A stretch of 64,000 bases of DNA from positions 8,782,656 through 8,846,655 of the forward strand of contig JASXTE010000014.1 of assembly GCA_030280995.1 (NCBI GenBank), written 5' to 3'. Both the position numbers and the translations under genes were made by a program. Below are positions 1 through 9,892 of the stretch, piece after piece. Each line of letters starts with the position of its first letter. Positions within the stretch are counted from its first letter, which is position 1. The notes below the pieces were generated by a model. It made no database searches. It was not told the origin of the DNA and saw nothing but the letters and a program-made list of their open reading frames with translations. The stretch is from Hemileia vastatrix. Taxonomy: Eukaryota; Basidiomycota; Pucciniomycetes; Pucciniales; Zaghouaniaceae.

Positions 1-921
1 GCACTATGTCGCTTTGGCTCAAATGGAAATGGTGCTGCTGTAAGACGTTTGGATAATCTATTTAAAATAGGATATGGTACTGTGATATTATACACCAAGC
101 GCTGTATGATTGCTATCCTTTCCCTCAAGTCTCAAACACTTGCTTGGCCAAATCCAGAACAACGACTTGAATCCTCTCAAGTAATGCAACCTGAAGGTTT
201 CCCTGGCTGTGTAGGATTTGTTGATGGCACAACCATCCCTTTGAGTCAAAAGCCTGCTCATGATGGCAACCATTATTTTGATTGCAAAAAAAGGTTTCTT
301 CAAAATCTTCTCCAAGTTCTCATCCTTCATAAACTAACTTTTTATCTTCTTTCAAGATACTCTATTTCCGTACAACTTGTATGTGATGTAAATAAAAAAT
401 TTATTGCTTTTCATAGTGGCTGCACTGGCTCATGTCATGACTCTTCCGTCTTCCAAAGAATGAGGATTTCTCAAACCCCTGACTTATACTTTGACAAATC
501 TCAGTACCTCCTTGCAGACTCAGCATATGCAAGTGGGAAGTACATTATACCTGCTTTCCGTGGTGCAACCTTAGAAAATGACACCAAAACTAGATTAAAT
601 TATCACCTTGCCCAATCAAGAGTGCAAATTGAACATGCTATAGGTATTTTAAAGGGACGATTTTCTAGTCTTTGGGAGCTCAGAATCCAATTTCAAAAAA
701 AATTGGAGATCAAAACTGCAAATCATTGGATCATGACTTGCATTATACTCCACAATATCCTAGCTGATTTAAAGGATGAGTGGAATGATCTTTATGAAAA
801 AGAGGATCCTGAACCAGCACCGGCTCTCCCCTCCCTTGAATCACAAAACATTCATTCAACCGGCATACACTCTGTCATTATGCCTATTACACTCCAAAAT
901 TTCTCTTCACCACCCTTTTAA
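1..921 (+). CDS. PIF/Harbinger DDE transposase (HARBI1-like), 5'-partial
   Basis: The frame is open from base 1, so the N-terminus lies outside the window; the reading ALCRFGSNGNGAAVRRLDNL matches the same region of the second copy at 9261-9892. It is a DDE_Tnp_4 nuclease that would cut and reinsert the element at 3-bp targets. The catalytic residues are visible: first Asp in GFVDGTTIP (about 228-236), second Asp in GSCHDSSVF, Glu in RVQIEHAIGILKGRF. Bases 294-356 are very probably a 63-nt intron (GT..AG, a CTAAC branch-like site, pyrimidine tract) that happens to stay in frame without stops; removing it joins FDCKKR to YSISVQLVCD, as the family expects. No internal stop is seen, so this copy may be functional if its 5' part is intact. 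Confidence 0.85.
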   Translation, partial: ALCRFGSNGNGAAVRRLDNLFKIGYGTVILYTKRCMIAILSLKSQTLAWPNPEQRLESSQVMQPEGFPGCVGFVDGTTIPLSQKPAHDGNHYFDCKKRFLQNLLQVLILHKLTFYLLSRYSISVQLVCDVNKKFIAFHSGCTGSCHDSSVFQRMRISQTPDLYFDKSQYLLADSAYASGKYIIPAFRGATLENDTKTRLNYHLAQSRVQIEHAIGILKGRFSSLWELRIQFQKKLEIKTANHWIMTCIILHNILADLKDEWNDLYEKEDPEPAPALPSLESQNIHSTGIHSVIMPITLQNFSSPPF

Positions 922-935
922 ATTATTTTTTTTTA

Positions 936-1200
936 CTCTCCAAATGTCTTATTTGTGTACTTCATTCACTTGGGTTGGTATTTTGGTTTGTTGCATATTC
1001 ATTTTTTTTTGTAATTTACGGTGAAAATCTTTTTTTTGGATGGCTCATTGGTTTTCTTTCACCAGCTCAACATGAAATCGCATATTTTGTCAGTGATTTT
1101 TTTTCTTTCATCACTCATATCCTTTTCATCCTCTCCTCAAACATCGCTCAAATATTTTCGTTACTTTTTTTTTCTCAACTCATCTCACCAGGTAAGTCTT
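936..1200 (+). repeat. Segment shared with 6890-7170
   Basis: The sequence from 'actctccaaatg' through 'ggttggtattttggtttgtt' and 'caccagctcaacatgaaat' recurs at 6890-7170 in the same orientation. Here it follows the transposase stop; in element 2 it lies downstream of the left TIR. It looks like the start of the oxygenase-bearing module common to both elements. An 'accag|gtaagt' splice-donor-like site sits at its end in both copies, so it may be an untranslated first exon. Confidence 0.7.
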
Positions 1201-1376
1201 TTTTTTTCTTTTTTCTTGTTTTTTATTTGCTAATCATGAATTTTTTTATTTTGCTTTTTTTGTTTTTGTTTTTGTTTTGTTTTTGTTTTTGGTTTTGTTT
1301 TTGGTTTTTTTTTTTTTTTTTTTTTTTGTAAGTCTTTTTTTTATTTTCAAGGTTAGACTAACTTTTTTTTTCTTTT

Positions 1377-1920
1377 TTTTTCTCTCCTTCACCCTCTTTA
1401 GCTGCCTCATTTCACCCCTTTTCCTCTCTCTTTACCTGCCTTTCACCCTCCTTGCCTGTCCCGAATCCCCACATTCCCCCCTCTTTAGGTGCCTCAAGAC
1501 CGCCCTTCCCCTCTCTTTAGGTGCCTCATCACTCCCCCCTTCTCCTCTCTTTAACCACTTCAACTCCCCCCTTCCCCCCTTCCACTTCCATTTAGCCACC
1601 TCTGCTCCCCCTCCTTAACAAACAATTGCTATCAATTGTTTGTTAAGGAGGAGGAGGGACTAGAGATGGATTAAGGGGAGTGTAAGGGGGGGAGGGGACC
1701 TAAAAGGGGGGGGAAAGGAGGGGGGTTTTGGACATATAAAGAGGGGTAAAAGGGGGGGTGTTTGGGGGGGTTTCGTAGCAATTAAGGAGAGGGTATCAGG
1801 GGGATTTTGAGACAGGAAAGGAGGGTATATGAGGAAGGTTTTGAGGCAAGGAGGGAGTGAATTTAGAGGTGATTTAAGAGAAATAAAGGGGGGGAAAGGG
1901 TACTGTAATGGGAGTTAAAG
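1377..1920. repeat. Pyrimidine/purine foldback with central hairpin
   Basis: An almost pure pyrimidine (C/T) arm (1377-1617) is followed by a purine (G/A) arm (1634-1920) on the same strand. At the centre, 1610-1628 and 1633-1651 form a perfect 19-bp stem with a CTAT loop, and pairing continues outward with few mismatches. Short motifs such as 'ctttaggtgcctc' repeat within the left arm. No coding signal is apparent. Confidence 0.75.
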
Positions 1921-2390
1921 AGGGGTTACCTATTTTTAAAAAACATACTAAATTGTAACTTTTTTTTTTGGCAGATTTTTAGAAAAATAAAACTTTTACA
2001 TTCTTTTAAGGTCTTTCCCTGTAAATTACAAAATGAAAAAGGTTTAGATATTAATTTTTAATTTTACTTAAAAATAATTTTACATTTTACTGAATTAAAT
2101 TTTTTTTAAATTTTATTTGTTCTGATTTTTCTTTTACAGATAATTTTTATTTATTTATTATTTTGACAGGATTTTCTGTGAAGGTTTTTTATAACCAAAC
2201 TTCAGGTTTTCTTTTGTAATTATTTTTTAAAAATAATTTTTACTGAAAATTTTTAAATTTTTTTTGTTTAAATTTTTTTTAAAAAGGATATTGCTTTAAA
2301 TTTTATTTTAAAAGATATTATTACGTGAGTTTTTTTTTAAAAATATGTGTTGAATTTTTTTTGACATTTGAATTTTTTTCTGATCAAATA
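1921..2390. other. AT-rich noncoding stretch
   Basis: Homopolymer-rich A/T sequence with no convincing ORF or structure. It probably holds the 5' untranslated region or an intron of the oxygenase gene that follows. Confidence 0.4.
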
Positions 2391-2391
2391 A

Positions 2392-3717
2392 ATGTCTTCT
2401 TCTTCAGATTCATGCCTTACTTCTCTATCATCTTCATCTTTATCCTCTTTATCATCTTCATCTTTATCATCTCTATCATCTTCTTCAAAATCAACTTCAA
2501 TGCAATCATCTTCTAAATCATTCAAAAAAATTAATGATAATCAGTCTGATCAGAATAAAAGATATCCAAAAAAAATACTTCTTCTAAATAATTCATTAAA
2601 ATTAAAGATAATCAGTCTCATCAGAAGAAAAGATATCTGAAAAAAAAAATTCATCATCTAAATCTTCAATAAAATTAAAGATAATCAGTTTTATCAGAAG
2701 AAAAGATATCTGAAAAAAAATTCTCTGTGAAAGTTATTTTCGTCATATCCCAAAATTTTTTTTTCATAAAACTAAAGTAGATAAAAAAAATCAATATCTG
2801 AAAAACTTACCAGAAGATATCAAATATTTAATGGAATTTGGAGATGATCGAGTTGTTGCAGTTATCAGTAATTCTTATAAGGCTCAATTCATTTTGGAAG
2901 TTCATTCATTTGATGGTGTAAAAGATGAATCTTTTAATCAACCATCGGATCTTATCATAAATCTTTATCAAATGGCTTTGTTTTGATTACCTATAAGGAA
3001 TACAAGTTTGTTGGGTGGTATCATGATTGGATTTGGTTGGAGACCAGGTTTTGTTAAAGGATATTCTCTTGGTATGTCTAATAATTTTTTTTCCATTCTT
3101 AATATCCTTTCACTTATTTCATTTATATAGGCATATACTTGTTGGTCAAGAATATCACTAAAGCTCAAAAAGATGAAGAATTTCGCTTATGGGACACTCA
3201 ACCTTCCTTTAACTCTTTTCTTGCTTTTTGAATCAAAAAGCTCTGTAATAAAGCATTTGAAAAAAATAATGAACTTGCAACCAAAGTTGGAATACCGAAT
3301 TGGTGTGACTCCAAATGGGAAGATATCAGCCACAAATATCTTTTATTTTCTAATGTTGATATCACTCATTCTGGATTCCACAATAGGATTCATATTGATA
3401 GGAATGATGCCAATTTTCTTACTTTTGGTATATTCTCATATATCAATCCAATAACTGGCCACCCAATACCATCTCCAGCTAAAATCAAAGGACATGGTTT
3501 ATATTTTCCAGACCACAAGTACATCATTGATTTTTCTTTGGGAAATGGTATCATCGAAACTATTTGGAATTCTTCTAAGGATAATCATCAAATGACCAAA
3601 GCTCCTCCTGGTTTGGAATCCTGTAAAGATTTAACACATTTTGGTTGTTCATTTCAAATCAGTCATAAGTTGATTCAAAGAATCAATAAGGTAAAGAAAG
3701 AAAGTAAAGTTATTTGA
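2392..3717 (+). pseudogene. TET-like 2OG-Fe(II) oxygenase, copy 1 (stops)
   Basis: Resembles the basidiomycete TET/JBP-type oxygenases (Tet-like 2OG-Fe(II) oxygenase domain) thought to oxidise 5-methylcytosine. A serine-rich N-terminus (from 2392) is followed by a region ending near FVKGYSLG, an intron at 3072-3130 (gtatgt..atatag, 59 nt), then the core: CDSKWEDISHKYLLFSNV, the iron-ligand HxD as HID in GFHNRIHIDRND, FGIFSYINPITG, GLYFPDHKYIIDFSLGNG, the distal His in DNHQMTK, and FGCSFQISHKLIQRI. Stops interrupt it at about 2983, at 3229-3231 and at 3715-3717; the latter two are TGA where copy 2 (exactly 5000 bp downstream) has CGA. All iron ligands are kept, so decay is recent or the stops are the main damage. 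Confidence 0.75.
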
Positions 3718-3841
3718 TTTAAAAAAACTTTATTTAGATCCAAAAAGTATGGGGATTAGAGTTGTCATCAAAAATTTTATATTTTTTCATAAATTATTAA
3801 TAAATATTTTATATTTATCAATTTTCTCAAGTTAAGTGATG

Positions 3842-4045
3842 AGCCAATGACCTTTGGTTTTATAACAGGTAATCATGATAACATTTATTTGTTTCATGGG
3901 GTTCCTCTTGTCTATACCTGTGGAAAGTCCTAAACTTGAGTTTCTAGACTTGGTCTGCATTTTAGCTTGAGGAATTGTCATTACTTTAAATTAGGGAAAT
4001 TGATATATATTAGATATTTATTTAATAATTTATGTAATAATATTA
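3842..4045 (+). repeat. Oxygenase 3' flank, repeated at 8842-9045
   Basis: The segment around 'ggtaatcatgataacatttatttg' and 'ctatacctgtggaaagtcc' is present at the same 5000-bp offset downstream of copy 2. It carries no clear ORF. It shows that the duplicated module extends past the coding region. Confidence 0.7.
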
Positions 4046-4049
4046 AATT

Positions 4050-4490
4050 TAGATGACTTCCACCCCTTACTTCAATAAAATGCAGGAGGGGGTATTGCCA
4101 AATTTTCAAATCTGACATGTGAAATTGATGACTTAGAAAAATTTTGGTGATACCCACCCCTTGCTTCAATAAAATGCAGGTGAGAGTATTGCCAATTTTT
4201 TAAAACAGATATAGAATTTTTTTGACTTGTAAATATTTTAGTGAAAATTTTTTGGTGATACCCGTCCCTTACTTCAATAAAATCCATGGGGGGTTTTGCC
4301 TAAATTTCTTATAAGACTTGTAAAATTCTTGACATGTAAGAATTTTTGGGATACTGGTAAAATGCAGGGGGTAGTAAAGCCAAAGTTTCATATAAGACTT
4401 TCAAGATTCATGACATGAAAGAATTTTGGTGATACCCACCCCTTACTTCAAAAAAAACCAGGGGTGGGGGATCATCAAATTTTCAAAGGA
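4050..4490 (+). repeat. Degenerate tandem repeat, about five units of 90-105 bp
   Basis: Units are built on 'cccaccccttacttcaataaaatgcagg' (at most partly conserved), then 'attgccaaattt' and 'gacatgtgaaattgatgac'-like sequence. About five units are recognisable, the last ones degenerate. Two to three units of the same repeat follow oxygenase copy 2 at 9050-9250. The repeat separates the oxygenase from the oppositely oriented SANT-like gene. Confidence 0.75.
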
Positions 4491-4640
4491 GAAATGAAAA
4501 TTTTATTTAAAAAAAAATATTTAACATTAAAATACAAAAATTCAAGTAATGATTGATAGAGTAATGAAATACAGGAAATTATTGTAAATTATATGTACAA
4601 ATAAATATGAACAGTTGAAGTGTGAGAGAAAAAAAACAAA

Positions 4641-6042
4641 CTAGTCATCCAAAAATTTCTTTAAATGTTCAATTTCCTCAACAGATTTATTAGCTTTAAC
4701 ACATTCTTCCAAGAAATCTTTCTTTTTGGAATTTTCTTCATTATCAAACTTATATTTCTTCTGCTCTAATAGGTTTTGATGTTCAAGTGTTTTCTCCTCT
4801 TTTTTGATTTTTCAATACTTAGATTTAACTCAAACTTCTTCTCCTCCAAATCTTGGGCACGACCATCCTTCCGTAAAGAGAGCTCGTACTTCCTCTCCTC
4901 CAAAGCTTTGGCCCAATCATCCTTCTGTAAAGTGAGCTCGTACTTCCTCTCTTCCAAATCTTGTAGCCTATCATCCCTCCTTAAAGAGAGCTCATATTTC
5001 TTTTTTTCAAAGCTTAGAGTCTCTTTAGCAATTTCTACTTGCTCTAGAGTGATAATAAAAATTAATATAAAGTGGAAGAAAAGTAGAGTAAAGTAATAAG
5101 AGGTATGGTATCACTTACCAGCATCACGTTTCTCTAAAAATTGTTCCATAGACAAAAAAGGGGTTTGTGATGAAGTATCACTTTTTCGTCTTCTTGTGGG
5201 TGGAAATTTAGACTACTTTAAGCCCTATGCTTCTTGTTCAAGGTCATATTTTCCTCCTCATCATTGTCACTACCTTCAGACTCAGTTGATTGAGGATCCT
5301 GGGTTTGTTCATCAGCTTTTTAAGAAATAAGAAAAAGATAAGTAAATAAAAAATAGAAATGATAAGATATAAGAAAAAAGAAACAGACCTGAGTTAGATT
5401 TGGTTGGGTTAAATCACCTATAGGATCTACAGAAAAGCTATCCAGATATGTCTCATTCAAATGAGGGGAGGCTTGAGTGGAGGAAGAGGATGGGAAAGGA
5501 TTTGCTTCAACATCATGTTCAGAGATAGGATCTTCTCCATCCAACATGTTTACAGGATTAACATCGGCTTGCTCTCCAAAAATAGCATCCATCTCTTTAA
5601 AGTAAGGACATAAAGAATCATGTTTATTGTCTATGGATTTGATACCCTTAGTTATATCAATGTCGGTAACCCCAAAACCAGTGGAAGATGAAAGAGCCAT
5701 TGCATTCTTGTATTTGGCTCGGTAATTCTTGAAGCGTTCAGACATCTGTTTAGGCAAAAGATCAATCCTTCCCTTGGTCTTATTCCGTAATTCATTTGCC
5801 ATTAAAAGATAGCCATTAACTTTTGATGCTGGGGGCTGTCCTACTTTAGTTGAATACTCAGTACCAAAAAAAGAATCATAGTTAGATTTGGTTTTCAGCC
5901 AGTTGATAAGAATGAGATGATCATCTTTTTTTAATTTAACGGTCTTAGATTTCTCGGCTGAGTGGGGGAAAGAGGGAGTAGTGGGATTTGAAGAACAACT
6001 GGGTGATGGCTGCCTTTGAGAGGATCTAGGAGGACGAGGCAT
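4641..6042 (-). pseudogene. SANT/Myb-like Harbinger partner protein with 18-residue coiled-coil repeats
   Basis: Read on the minus strand from ATG at 6042. Residues about 30-160 form a SANT/trihelix-like domain (DDHLILINWLKTKSNYDSFF, MSERFKNYRAKYKNAM, STGFGVTDIDITKGIKSI, SLCPYFKEMDAIFGE), the type that binds element ends and helps nuclear import of the Harbinger transposase. Introns are visible: donor near 5391 (cag|gtctg), donor at the RDA junction near 5118 (gtaagt) with acceptor near 5045 (ctctag). The C-terminal exon holds four tandem copies of an 18-residue coiled-coil unit based on EERKYELSLRKDxxAxDL (about 4830-5020), and ends with KSVEEIEHLKKFLDD at 4641. A one-base shift near 4800 and a TAA in the middle exon suggest this copy is dead. 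Confidence 0.65.
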
Positions 6043-6174
6043 GTTAAAATATAAATGAAGATTAAAAGGAGCAGAGACAAGCAGATGAGATGGTGAGGGG
6101 TTCTGAGTGGATAGAATGGACAGGATGGGATGAGAATGTGAGTGTGCATCAAGGTAGAAGGAATATCCAGAGAG

Positions 6175-6265
6175 TAGTCCAAGATGTGGTTATGTCAGAA
6201 AGTAGGTCAAGATGTGGTTATGAAAGAAAGTTGTCCAAGATGTGGTTATGAAAAATTGAGTAAAA
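6175..6265. repeat. Three 28-bp tandem units
   Basis: The unit 'aagatgtggttatgaaagaa' followed by 'agttgtcc' is repeated three times with small changes, upstream of the SANT-like gene. It is a possible subterminal binding site for the element's own proteins (inference). Confidence 0.6.
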
Positions 6266-6309
6266 AAATGTTGGATAAGAGGTGAACATTGACACGTAAA
6301 GTGTCTAAT

Positions 6310-6410
6310 AACCCAATTATTAGCAAAAATAATTGCGGAAGATAATTGGGGTATGCAGATTATTTTCCGCAATTAATTTAATTGCAGATCGGTCAACATT
6401 TATACCCCCT
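6310..6410 (-). repeat. Right terminus of Harbinger element 1 (TIR plus subterminal hairpin)
   Basis: Read inwards from 6410 on the minus strand the end is AGGGGGTATAAATGTTGACC, sharing the AGGGGGT start with element 2 but not the rest. Just inside, AATTGCGGAA and TTCCGCAATT form inverted arms, a GCGGA-type hairpin like the one at the end of element 2. The partner TIR is outside the window. Confidence 0.55.
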
Positions 6411-6540
6411 AATAATTATAAATTAATAATTAATTAATTACAAAACATATATTAGGGGGTGTCAGTTCTGGCAAATCCGCACTTAACTTAAGTGCGGATT
6501 TCAAACCAAATCAGCACTTAAATTTTGCAAAAAAGTCACT

Positions 6541-6888
6541 TATTTCAAAAAAGGGTGTCAGTTATGACCTCAAATCAGCACTTTTTTCCCGTTTTTTTTC
6601 ACAACCACATTTTGGCCACAAAACATCCTTTCCTTTCTTACCCCATCCCTGTCACATGTGACACACTGACCTTCCTCGCTACCTACCCATCAATACTCGG
6701 CACACACCCCTTCCTGACATTTTCAATATTTTGTCCAGGTATGTTTACATTCTTTTTTACTTATTTCTTCTACTTCTTAATCTTTTTTCTATGGGTGTCA
6801 GTTCTGACCTCAAATCAGCTCTTTTATTGTGATTTTTTTTTCAAAACCACATGTTGGCCACATCATCCCTTTCTTTCCCATACCATTT
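6541..6888 (+). repeat. Internal TIR-like direct repeats
   Basis: Two copies, starting near 6553 and 6793, of 'gggtgtcagtt' followed by 'ctgacctcaaatcagc' and an 'accaca..ttggccaca' stretch. The first bases equal the element's own TIR (GGGTGTCAGTTCTG), so the left end looks tandemly duplicated. Confidence 0.65.
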
Positions 6889-6889
6889 T

Positions 6890-7170
6890 GTACTCTCCAA
6901 ATGTCCTCTTTGTGTAATTCATTCACTTGGGTTGGTATTTTGGTTTGTTGCATATTCATTTTTTTTTTGGAATTTACGGTGAAATTTTTTTTTTTTTTGG
7001 ATGGCTCATTGGTTTTCTTTCACCAGCTCAACATGAAATTGCATATTTTCTGAAATCGCATATTTTGTCAGTGATTTTTTTTTTCATTCATCCCTCATAT
7101 CCTTTTCCTATTCTCCTCCAACATCCCTCAAACAATTTGGTTTCATTCATTTTGTCATCTCATCTCTCCA
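6890..7170 (+). repeat. Segment shared with 936-1200
   Basis: Same-orientation copy of the segment that follows the transposase in element 1, including the 'caccagctcaacatgaaat' block and an 'ccag|gtaagtc' donor-like site at about 7171. Together with 3131-4260 versus 8131-9250 it defines a module common to both elements. Confidence 0.7.
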
Positions 7171-7714
7171 GGTAAGTCACTTTATTCTTTTTTTTGATTT
7201 TTTGATTACTATTATAATTTTTTTTGTTTTTTTCTGTTTATTTTATTTTTTTATCTAAATTTTTTTTGTAAGTGGTTATTTTGGATTTCAATGGTATAAT
7301 TAACCTTTTTTTTCTCTCCCTCTTTACTTTCTTTTTTAGCTCCATCACCCTACTCTTCATCCCTCCTTGGCATGGTCATTATCCCCCCTTTCCCTTATTT
7401 CACTTTTTTTTGGCTCCATTTCATTGAAACACATACATTGCACATTCTTTATGCATTTCACTTACTCCATATTCAATTTCCCCACAATTCCAACATCAAT
7501 CTTTCTCACTCTATTTTTCCTACTTTTCAATCAAGGTAAGTTTCATCTCCTTTTTTTCATGCCTATATGATATCTCATTCCATTTATGAAAAGTTCATAC
7601 TTAAATATATGTATGACTCTTATCTGGATAACAGTGAACTTATAAAACTCATTTTGATCTCATCTTCATTACCACTTTTCAAGTTTTTGTAAAATTTTGA
7701 AAATCAGACTCGGA

Positions 7715-8060
7715 ATTAGGGTTAGTTTATTCAAATCTAATGTTCTTTTTACTGAAGATTCTCCTGAAGGCTACCTTTCATTTCCCACAAACAGATTTGA
7801 ATTTGATTCAGTGGTTGCTGAGATATTGACTGTTAAAGTTGAGCCTTTTTTTTCCCAATTTAAGTTTTTATTTCATTTTTTATGTAACAAATTAGGGTTA
7901 GGTTTATTTAAATCACATGTCCTTTAACTGAAGATTCTACTAAAGCATATCTTTCATTTCCCTCAAACAGGTTTGAATTAGGCTCAGTGGTTGCTGAGAT
8001 TTTGATGTTTGAAGTTGAGCCTTTTTTCCAAATTTCACTTGTCTTATTTCACATTTTTAT
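7715..8060 (+). repeat. Tandem duplication of about 180 bp
   Basis: Two adjacent copies (about 7720-7900 and 7905-8060) share 'ctgaagattct', 'ctttcatttccc' and 'cagtggttgctgagat' followed by 'gttgagcctttttt'. The pair lies directly upstream of the oxygenase exon and has no homologue at the matching place in element 1. Confidence 0.7.
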
Positions 8061-8130
8061 ATTGCATATTTAGAGGATAAGGATTCTGAAACTCTTATAT
8101 GATTATTATCTAGGCATTTCAATTATATAG

Positions 8131-8759
8131 GCATGTATTTGTTGGTCAAGAATATCACTAAAGCTCAAAAAGATGAAGATTTTCGCTTATGGGACACTCT
8201 ACCTTCCTTTAACTCTTTTCTTTCTCTTCGACTCAAAAAGCACTGTAATAAAGCGTTTGAAAAAAATCATGAACTTGCAACCAAAGTTGAAATACCGAAT
8301 TGGTGTGACTCCAAATGGGAAGATATCAGCCACAAATATCTTTTATTTTCTAATGTTATTATCACTCATTCTGGATTTCACAATAAAATTCACACCGATA
8401 CCAAGGACACCAATTTTCTTACTTTTGGTATATTCTCATATATCAAACCAATTACTGGCCAACCAATACCATCTCCAGCTAAAATCAAATGACATGGTTA
8501 ATATTTTCCAGACCACTGGTGCATCATTGATTTTGGTTTGGGAAATGGTATCATCAAAACTATTTGGAATTCTTCTAAGGATAATAATCAAAAGACCAAA
8601 TCTCCTCCTGGTTTGGAATCCTGTCAAGATTTAACACATTTTGGTTGCTCATTTCAAATCAGTCATAAGTTGATTCAAAGAATCAATAAGGTAATGAAAG
8701 AAGGTAAAGTTAATCGATTTAAAAAAACTTTATTTAGATCCAAAAAGTATGGGGATTAG
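8131..8759 (+). pseudogene. TET-like 2OG-Fe(II) oxygenase, copy 2 (core exon)
   Basis: Begins after an 'aattatatag' acceptor as in copy 1. The core is present: IPNWCDSKWEDISHKYLLFS, HxD as HTD in GFHNKIHTDTKD, FGIFSYIKPITG, IIDFGLGNGIIKTIWNSS, FGCSFQISHKLIQRI, ending KYGD-stop at 8757. One stop (TGA 8490-8492) replaces the GGA of copy 1. The distal iron-ligand His is Asn here (DNNQK versus DNHQM), so even a read-through product should be inactive. The two CGA codons at 8229 and 8715 are TGA in copy 1. No N-terminal exon comparable to 2392-3071 is evident. Confidence 0.75.
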
Positions 8760-9049
8760 AGTTGTCATTTAAAATTTTATATTTTTCGTAAATTTTTAAT
8801 AAATATTTTTTATGTATAAATTTCCTCAACTAAAGTAATGGGCCCATGACCTTGTGTTGTATAAATGGTAATCATGATAACATTTATTTGTTTCATGGGG
8901 TTCCTCTAGCCTATACCTGTGGAAAGTCCCAAACTTTTGTTTCTAGATTTGATCTGCATTTTGGCTTGAGGGATTGTCATTACTTTAAACTAGAGAAATT
9001 GATATATATTAGATATTTATTTAATAATTTATGTAATTATATTAAATTT

Positions 9050-9250
9050 AGATGACTTCCACCACTTACTTCAATAAAATGCAGGGGGGGTATTGCCAAA
9101 TTTTCAAATCTGACATGTGAAATTGATGACTTAGAAAATTTTTGGTGATATCCACCCCTTGCTTCAATAAAATGCAGGGGAGAGTATTGCAAATTTTTTA
9201 AAACAGATATGGAATTTTTTTGACTTGTAAATATTTTGGTGAAAATTTTT
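9050..9250 (+). repeat. Two to three units of the 4050-4490 tandem repeat
   Basis: Same 'ttcaataaaatgcagg..ttgccaa' units as after oxygenase copy 1. The array stops abruptly at about 9250-9260, where the transposase fragment begins, marking a deletion junction. Confidence 0.75.
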
Positions 9251-9260
9251 GACAAGAATG

Positions 9261-9892
9261 TGAAAGTAATTGTTTCAACCTTGAGCAGGTTTCTGGATCA
9301 AAGGAATAGCAGTACCATCAACAAAACCAATACATCCTGGGAAGCCCTCTGCTTGCATAACCTGAGATGATTCAAGTCGCTCTTCTTTTGTTGGCAAGGT
9401 GAGAAGTTGAGATTACAAGGAGTTGATGGCAGTGATACATTATTTTGTATAAGTGTTAACTTAACAATACCCTAAATCAAAGACATTTTCTAAACGTTTC
9501 AAAGCGGCTCCATTACCATTTGAACCCAAATGACATAGTGTGATGGCCAATTCAATTGAAGGATGTCGTTGTTCTTTTTGAGAATTATTGTGAAATTTGG
9601 GATGATCCTGAATAAGCTCAAGCAATTTAAGGAAAAAATCCTGAGAAGTCCTGAACAGCTGTCTAAAACTGGGTGTAGATAGTTTAAGAAGTGTTTGGAT
9701 GGTGTACTTGGGGGTATGAAGTACTTGAGGCTTTCTGGGAAGAAGGTAACGTTTCGTGGCCATTTTTGATAAAAAGACAAAATCTTCTTCTAGATCAGAA
9801 TCAGAATTGCAATCAGAGTCCAAGAGCAGTTCAAGAGCCATGAAAGTCATTGCTTTATGTAATTTATCATGATTTGAAAGTGAGGAAGGCAT
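9261..9892 (-). pseudogene. PIF/Harbinger transposase, N-terminal half only
   Basis: Minus-strand ORF from ATG at 9892 (MPSSLSNHDKLHKAM) with an acidic stretch, then SPSFRQLF-type helices and LCHLGSNGNGAALKRLENVF, matching the 5' end of the transposase at 1-921. After a frame break near 9461 it resumes as ESSQVMQAEGFPGC and GFVDGTAIPLIQKPAQG, the first catalytic Asp, and is cut off there. The second Asp and the Glu are missing, so it cannot be catalytic. It supplies the N-terminus that element 1 lacks in this window. Confidence 0.75.

Larger units (their letters stand above)
1..6410. mobile_element. PIF/Harbinger element 1 (left end outside window)
   Basis: Inferred unit bounded on the right by a Harbinger-type terminus at about 6310-6410 and running off the left edge. 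It contains a DDE transposase (+, 1-921), a broken TET-like oxygenase (+, 2392-3717) and a SANT/Myb-like protein (-, 4641-6042). Transposase plus a SANT-like partner is the standard two-gene content of PIF/Harbinger; the oxygenase lies between the two. The left TIR is not visible, so a nested insertion of the oxygenase module cannot be excluded. A foldback block at 1377-1920 may be a secondary insertion. Confidence 0.6.

Noticed and set aside
1277..1618. F- and L-rich ORFs over the T-rich and C/T-rich region
   Set aside because: Composition-driven open frames in homopolymer tracts, no conserved counterpart.
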